The notes beneath the pieces are model-generated. The model saw only the letters and a list, made by a program, of their open reading frames with translations, ran no database searches and was not told the origin of the DNA. 7,793 nucleotides of DNA from Methanomicrobiales archaeon (lineage in GTDB: Archaea; Halobacteriota; Syntropharchaeia; Alkanophagales; Methanospirareceae), in contig QEXZ01000075.1 of the NCBI GenBank assembly GCA_003160755.1, positions 1 through 7,793 of the forward strand. The letters are read 5' to 3'. This document shows, piece after piece, positions 4,922-7,793 of this stretch (positions within the stretch are counted from its first letter, which is position 1; every line of letters begins with the position of its first letter). The translations under genes were made by a program, and so were the position numbers.

Positions 4922-4981
4922 GGGATAGCGGGTTTAGCGGTTTGGCGGGTTAGAGGTTTAGCTAACGAGCTGAACCGCTAA
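4922..4981. repeat. 8-bp periodic tandem repeat with nested inverted repeats
   Basis: Four contiguous octamers, GGTTTAGC, GGTTTGGC, GGGTTAGA and GGTTTAGC (4931-4962), are preceded by a degenerate GGGATAGC (4922-4929). The inverted sequence TGAACCGC follows. Two hairpins compete: GGTTTAGCT (4955-4963) with AGCTGAACC (4968-4976), 9 bp with one G-U pair and an AACG loop; and TTAGCGGTT (4934-4942) with AACCGCTAA (4973-4981), 9 bp perfect. It could mark the 3' end of the PP-loop transcript or belong to a structured RNA. Confidence 0.65.
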
Positions 4982-5068
4982 TAAACGAAACCTCCAATTC
5001 CACGTTCTCTGCGGCAAATTTTAAAATGCGGCATTGGCTTTGCTCTTTTCAGCTTGTCTGCGTTAATT

Positions 5069-5109
5069 AAGCCCTTTCCGGGCTTGCGGGGACGTGGGCA
5101 GAGCCCACG
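5069..5109. terminator. Pair of GC-rich hairpins between convergent genes
   Basis: Two stable stems stand side by side: AAGCCC/GGGCTT with loop TTTCC (5069-5085), and CGTGGGC/GCCCACG with loop AGA (5093-5109). They lie 18 nt beyond the UPF0280 stop codon on the minus strand. On the plus strand they are followed by a T-rich run (5119-5138), so terminator function is more likely for plus-strand transcripts. The second stem resembles GTGGGC-AGA-GCCCAC extragenic palindromes seen in many genomes. Confidence 0.4.
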
Positions 5110-5126
5110 AGTCAACGATTTATTTT

Positions 5127-5852
5127 CTATTTTCTTGTTTCCACGACCTCCGGAATTTCTCCCCATGTTGCGAGCGTGTCCTTGTATATTATAAGCGCAC
5201 CTTTGATGCCTTCCACGTGTTTAACCACCCCGAACGCTTTTGAGACCGACTGGGCGTCGGTTACGGAATTACCAAGCGCAGTAGCTGCCGCATCGGACAA
5301 AGATGCACTATTACTTATCACCGTTGCCGCATCGGCGTTTCCGAAGCTTATGGAATGCCCCACCGTTCCTGAAGATGTACACACACCCAATAATGAAGAA
5401 GAGGGGTGCAGCTTAAGTGCAATTCTGTTCGAGAACGGACTTTCTCCCGCATATATACCAACCAGCACTTCCCTATCGCTTATTAATGCAACGTCACCGC
5501 CATTATCCACCATTGCATAAGTCGCTCCTGCATCGTGCATTGCTTCCACCGCGAATTCCGCCAACGTTCCTGCCACTGCGGACATCGGTCCAATATCAAA
5601 TTTTTCCGCCGATTCATTCATTCTTATTACTATCTCGGGTATCTTGTCCTTTCCTATGGCACTACCGAGCTCGACGTCTGTTTGTTTTATCGGATAACCT
5701 TCGAGCGTTACAAGGAAATACGGGTGCCATCGCGTAAACCGCTCCAAATCGTTCCTACGTCGTTTTAGTTCCTCTTTTGCTATCTCTATGTACCTCTTTT
5801 CATCCGCGGTTATCCATACGAAAGTTTCTTTTAACCTGAAACTCTCTTTCAT
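5127..5852 (-). CDS. UPF0280 family protein (ApbE-like fold, function unknown)
   Basis: This 241-residue protein matches the UPF0280 family of methanogens and relatives, which is distantly related to the ApbE flavin transferases. Recognisable segments are WHPYF (42-46), IGPMSAVAGTLAE (87-99), VDNGGDVAL (115-123), CTSSGTVGHSISFGNADAAT (158-177) and SDAAATALGN (186-195). The GGD and the Ala-Asp-Ala-rich C-terminal motif correspond to the nucleotide- and metal-binding features of ApbE, which is why the family is sometimes labelled thiamine biosynthesis ApbE-like; that label is not evidence for a thiamine role. No signal peptide or membrane segment is visible, so it is probably cytoplasmic. It starts at the ATG at 5852 and diverges from the cysteine-rich gene at 5930 across a 77-nt spacer with a palindromic TATA-like site. 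The biochemical activity is not known to me. Confidence 0.87.
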   Translation of the reverse strand: MKESFRLKETFVWITADEKRYIEIAKEELKRRRNDLERFTRWHPYFLVTLEGYPIKQTDVELGSAIGKDKIPEIVIRMNESAEKFDIGPMSAVAGTLAEFAVEAMHDAGATYAMVDNGGDVALISDREVLVGIYAGESPFSNRIALKLHPSSSLLGVCTSSGTVGHSISFGNADAATVISNSASLSDAAATALGNSVTDAQSVSKAFGVVKHVEGIKGALIIYKDTLATWGEIPEVVETRK

Positions 5853-5892
5853 CTTATCGTATTAAATATAAGTGCTTTGAATTTAGCGTTTT

Positions 5893-5905
5893 GGATTTAT
5901 AATCC
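5893..5905. promoter_or_regulatory. Palindromic TATA-like site between divergent genes
   Basis: GGATT-TAT-AATCC is an inverted repeat whose centre reads as a TATA box on both strands (TTTATAATCC on plus, TTATAAATCC on minus). It is centred 31 nt before the ATG at 5930, giving a short leader for the cysteine-rich gene, and 47 nt before the ATG at 5852, giving a leader of about 20 nt for the UPF0280 gene. A second minus-strand candidate, TTATATTTAA (5863-5872), is closer to 5852. It may be a shared bidirectional promoter or an operator. Confidence 0.4.
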
Positions 5906-5929
5906 TAAGGCATTGAGTAATTATCGAAT

Positions 5930-6289
5930 ATGCATCCACTCGCTTATGAACGCTTGAAAAGGGTATTGAATGATAAGAAGCTCGTAGGACCAGACGAGAT
6001 GTGTGAATATTATCCCTGTCATTTTCACGGTCAGGATTGCACGTGGTGTTTCTGTCCCTTTTATCCCTGTGAAGATGAACAAACAGGAGGTGAATGGGTG
6101 CTTAAGAAGGACGGAGGGCATATTTGGGGCTGCTCTGATTGTTTCTGGATACACAAATCGGAAGTTGCAAAGGAACTGTGGAGGGCGCTCAGGAGGTTTG
6201 GAATAGCCCGTGTTGAAGACATTGAAGAAAGAAAAGAAGACATGAAAAAAATATTTTCGGCTTTAAAAGAGAAATACCCGCCAGATTAA
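5930..6289 (+). CDS. Small cysteine-rich metal-binding protein
   Basis: This 119-residue protein has eight cysteines (C25, C30, C37, C40, C42, C47, C68, C71) and several histidines (H31, H33, H64, H75) packed between residues 25 and 75, in the pattern YYPCHFHGQDCTWCFCPFYP then GCSDCFWIH. This matches the cysteine-rich small domain found in methanogens and many anaerobic bacteria, alone or fused to other enzymes; I recall fusions to cobamide-synthesis proteins such as CobD-like enzymes, with moderate certainty. The cysteines probably bind zinc or an Fe-S cluster. The flanks are an N-terminal helix (1-20) and a charged, probably helical tail (76-119) with no extra domain. No signal peptide or membrane segment is seen. 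The ATG at 5930 is the only sensible start and has no Shine-Dalgarno. It is divergent from the UPF0280 gene and convergent with glyS. The specific function is unknown. Confidence 0.85.
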   Translation: MHPLAYERLKRVLNDKKLVGPDEMCEYYPCHFHGQDCTWCFCPFYPCEDEQTGGEWVLKKDGGHIWGCSDCFWIHKSEVAKELWRALRRFGIARVEDIEERKEDMKKIFSALKEKYPPD

Positions 6290-6298
6290 AACAGTCCT

Positions 6299-6346
6299 AA
6301 AACCCTGCGTACTCTGTGTCCTCCGCGGTGATAAATCACTATGTTT
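6299..6346. terminator. Intergenic repeat plus hairpin with T-run, 3' of the cysteine-rich gene
   Basis: The short convergent spacer holds a CTCTGTGTCCTCCGCGGTGA-type repeat (6312-6331). Overlapping its end is the perfect inverted repeat GTGAT-AA-ATCAC (6328-6339), then ATGTTTTTAG. On the plus strand the hairpin and T-run could end the cysteine-rich gene's transcript. The repeat resembles widespread intergenic CTCTGTG...GCGGTGA sequences, with a shorter relative at 5001-5016. Confidence 0.4.
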
Positions 6347-6361
6347 TTAGACAGTGCCGTT

Positions 6362-7793
6362 TTACCGTTCCCTTCCTTTTAACAGTACCTCTTTTACTTC
6401 CGCTACAGGAACCCTAATCTGTTTCATCGTGTCCCGTTCTCTTATCGTCACCGTATCGTCTTCCAGCGTGTCGTAATCTATGGTGACACAATAAGGCGTG
6501 CCTATCTCATCCTGACGCCGATACCGCCTGCCAATACTGCCCGAATCGTCATATTCAACAAATATCCCCTCATTTCTCAAGTCTTGGAACACTTCTTTTG
6601 CTTTACGCTTCAACTCATCCCGATTAAGCAATGGAAACACTGCCGCTCTTATCGGTGCCATTTCCTTCTCAAACCTCAGCACTTTTCTTTTTTCTTTCCC
6701 CACCTGCTCCTCGTAAAACGAACTTTCGAGTAACGCATAGATTATCCGGTCTATTCCATAAGAGGGTTCAATCACGTGCGGTATAATCTTCTCTTTTGCC
6801 TTTACCCTCTCCGCTTCGCCTTCGGCTTGCAGTTGAGGATACACACCCATATCGGTATTTGAATATGATGCATGTGACGAAAGGTCATAATCCCCCCTAT
6901 CCGCCACACCTACAATCTCCATCCAGCTATATCTATCGCTAAAGAATTCCGCATCCCAGCAATCCCGTGCATAATGCGCCATCTCTTCTGGCTCATGCTG
7001 TCGGAACCTCAGTTTATCCCGCGGAATCCCTATTCCCTCCAAAAATTCGTCTACCTTTGCTATATGATACCCTAAATACTCATTTGCGATTGTTCCGCTC
7101 CTGACTGCTTCTTCCACAGTCTTTTGCATCTCCTCTTGAGCTTGCGCTCCTTCACCAGGAACTAACCTCAACTTTCGTTCCTTCACCTCTTCAAACCGCG
7201 GATGTTTGTTTTTCTCCTCGGGGTATACAAAAACCTCCGCTTCTGCTATTGTAAATTCACGCAGTCGAATAAGGCTCTGTCTTGGTGAAATCTCGTTTCT
7301 GTATGCTTTCCCTATCTGAATCACGCCAAAAGGCAGCTTATCACGGTTGAACCTCAGCAACCGTGGGAAATTGAGAAAAGTCCCCTGCGCTGTCTCCGGT
7401 CGCAGATAACTTTCGCTTTTGTCCAGCACCTTTCCATCCCTTTCTCCTTTTGGCACGCCTATTCTCGTCTGGAACATCAGATTGAACTCACCTGCCGCTT
7501 CAAGCTCTCCACCACATTCAGGGCAGGACTTATTTATATCTATACCCTCATCCACGCGAAAAAAGGTCTTGCAGTGCTTGCACACCACTGTCCTGTCCGT
7601 AAAACTTTCTAAATGCCCTGATGCCTCAAATACATCCCTCGGCGCAACGCTTGTCGTCTCTATCTCATAAAGACCCTCTCTCGTATAGAAAGCCCTCCAC
7701 GCCGTTTCCACCCGCCGTTTCAGTAATGCACCCAGAGGAGCATAGTCATAGAAGCCTGCAGCACCCCCGTATATCTCAAAAGCTAGCCATAGG
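6362..7793 (-). CDS. glyS: Glycyl-tRNA synthetase, archaeal/eukaryal alpha2 type (N-terminus beyond right window edge)
   Basis: The enzyme charges tRNA-Gly with glycine. The frame stays open from the stop at 6362 to the window edge, giving 476 visible residues; the GTG at 7711 is internal, because the conserved FEIYGGAAGFYDYAPLGALL segment lies upstream of it. Numbering from the first complete visible codon, it shows VFEASGHLESFTD, a zinc-ribbon-like CKHC...CPEC (C71, C74, C90, C93), LRPETAQG (130-137), class II motif 2 YRNEISPRQSLIRLREF (164-180), motif 3 PSYGIDRIIYALLE (343-356) and a C-terminal anticodon-binding domain (about 380-476) with GSIGRRYRRQDEIGTPYC. Only some 15-25 N-terminal residues are probably missing. 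All key motifs are intact. It converges on the cysteine-rich gene with a 72-nt gap; its promoter is outside the window. Confidence 0.95.
   Translation of the reverse strand, partial: LWLAFEIYGGAAGFYDYAPLGALLKRRVETAWRAFYTREGLYEIETTSVAPRDVFEASGHLESFTDRTVVCKHCKTFFRVDEGIDINKSCPECGGELEAAGEFNLMFQTRIGVPKGERDGKVLDKSESYLRPETAQGTFLNFPRLLRFNRDKLPFGVIQIGKAYRNEISPRQSLIRLREFTIAEAEVFVYPEEKNKHPRFEEVKERKLRLVPGEGAQAQEEMQKTVEEAVRSGTIANEYLGYHIAKVDEFLEGIGIPRDKLRFRQHEPEEMAHYARDCWDAEFFSDRYSWMEIVGVADRGDYDLSSHASYSNTDMGVYPQLQAEGEAERVKAKEKIIPHVIEPSYGIDRIIYALLESSFYEEQVGKEKRKVLRFEKEMAPIRAAVFPLLNRDELKRKAKEVFQDLRNEGIFVEYDDSGSIGRRYRRQDEIGTPYCVTIDYDTLEDDTVTIRERDTMKQIRVPVAEVKEVLLKGRER

Larger units (their letters stand above)
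4920..5140 (+). ncRNA. Candidate structured RNA or long 3' UTR in the convergent spacer
   Basis: No credible protein is encoded between 4881 and 5126. The stretch holds a TATA-like site at 4894-4904, the repeat hairpin at 4955-4976, a hairpin AAGCCC-TTTCC-GGGCTT (5069-5085), a 7-bp hairpin CGTGGGC-AGA-GCCCACG (5093-5109) and then a T-rich tract (5119-5138) like an archaeal terminator, all in plus-strand order. This could be an independent small RNA, the 3' UTR of the PP-loop gene, or extragenic palindromes without a role. Its 3' end would be antisense to the last codons of the UPF0280 gene. Confidence 0.3.

Noticed and set aside
4978..5166. 62-codon minus-strand frame overlapping the UPF0280 3' end
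   Set aside because: It runs through two GC hairpins and repeat-like sequence, gives a low-complexity basic peptide, overlaps a well-supported gene, and shows no recognisable family.
5176..5520. 114-codon plus-strand frame antisense to the UPF0280 gene
   Set aside because: It lies wholly within the conserved UPF0280 coding sequence on the other strand and has no recognisable features.
7709..7711. GTG at 7711 as the glyS start
   Set aside because: The frame stays open upstream and encodes the conserved FEIYGGAAGFYDYAPLG segment of GlyRS, so the real start lies beyond the right edge.

Overview
The window looks like a stretch of archaeal chromosome, most likely from an anaerobic euryarchaeon related to methanogens or methane oxidisers. 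The evidence is an archaeal-type CoaBC fusion, a separate aspartate carbamoyltransferase regulatory chain, an archaeal Thi4, a UPF0280 protein, an alpha2-type glycyl-tRNA synthetase, two tRNA genes without encoded CCA, TATA-like boxes about 25 nt ahead of several start codons, and almost no Shine-Dalgarno sequences. The lineage guess (for example ANME-1/Methanophagales-like) is an inference from gene content and intergenic repeat style, with low to moderate confidence.

Layout. Positions 1-678 (minus) hold the N-terminal half of a TldD-type metalloprotease, cut by the window edge. It diverges from tRNA-Phe(GAA) at 806-879. A repeat-derived inverted repeat follows (903-991), then pyrI (1023-1481), tRNA-Ala(GGC) (1537-1609), and coaBC, whose ATG lies two bases after the tRNA. 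Next comes thi4 (2896-3696), with its own TATA box overlapping the coaBC stop. A 170-nt intergenic region packed with small hairpins precedes a PP-loop thiouridylase-like gene (3867-4880). A 246-nt convergent intergenic region (4881-5126) holds an 8-bp-periodic repeat, several hairpins and a U-rich tract. A UPF0280 gene (5127-5852, minus) diverges from a small cysteine-rich metal-binding protein (5930-6289, plus) across a palindromic TATA-like site. The window ends with glyS (6362 to the right edge, minus), which lacks only its extreme N-terminus.

How the genes fit together. This is mostly housekeeping: pyrimidine control (PyrI), coenzyme A (CoaBC), the thiamine thiazole (Thi4), probable tRNA sulfuration (PP-loop protein), tRNA charging (GlyRS) and two tRNAs. 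I see no mobile element, CRISPR array, toxin-antitoxin pair or defence island, and no clear new multigene system. The less ordinary material is between the genes: at least three families of short dispersed repeats, the tRNA-Ala/coaBC junction, a possible structured RNA at 4920-5140, and a Thi4 with cysteine rather than histidine at the sulfur-donor position, next to a sulfurtransferase-like gene.
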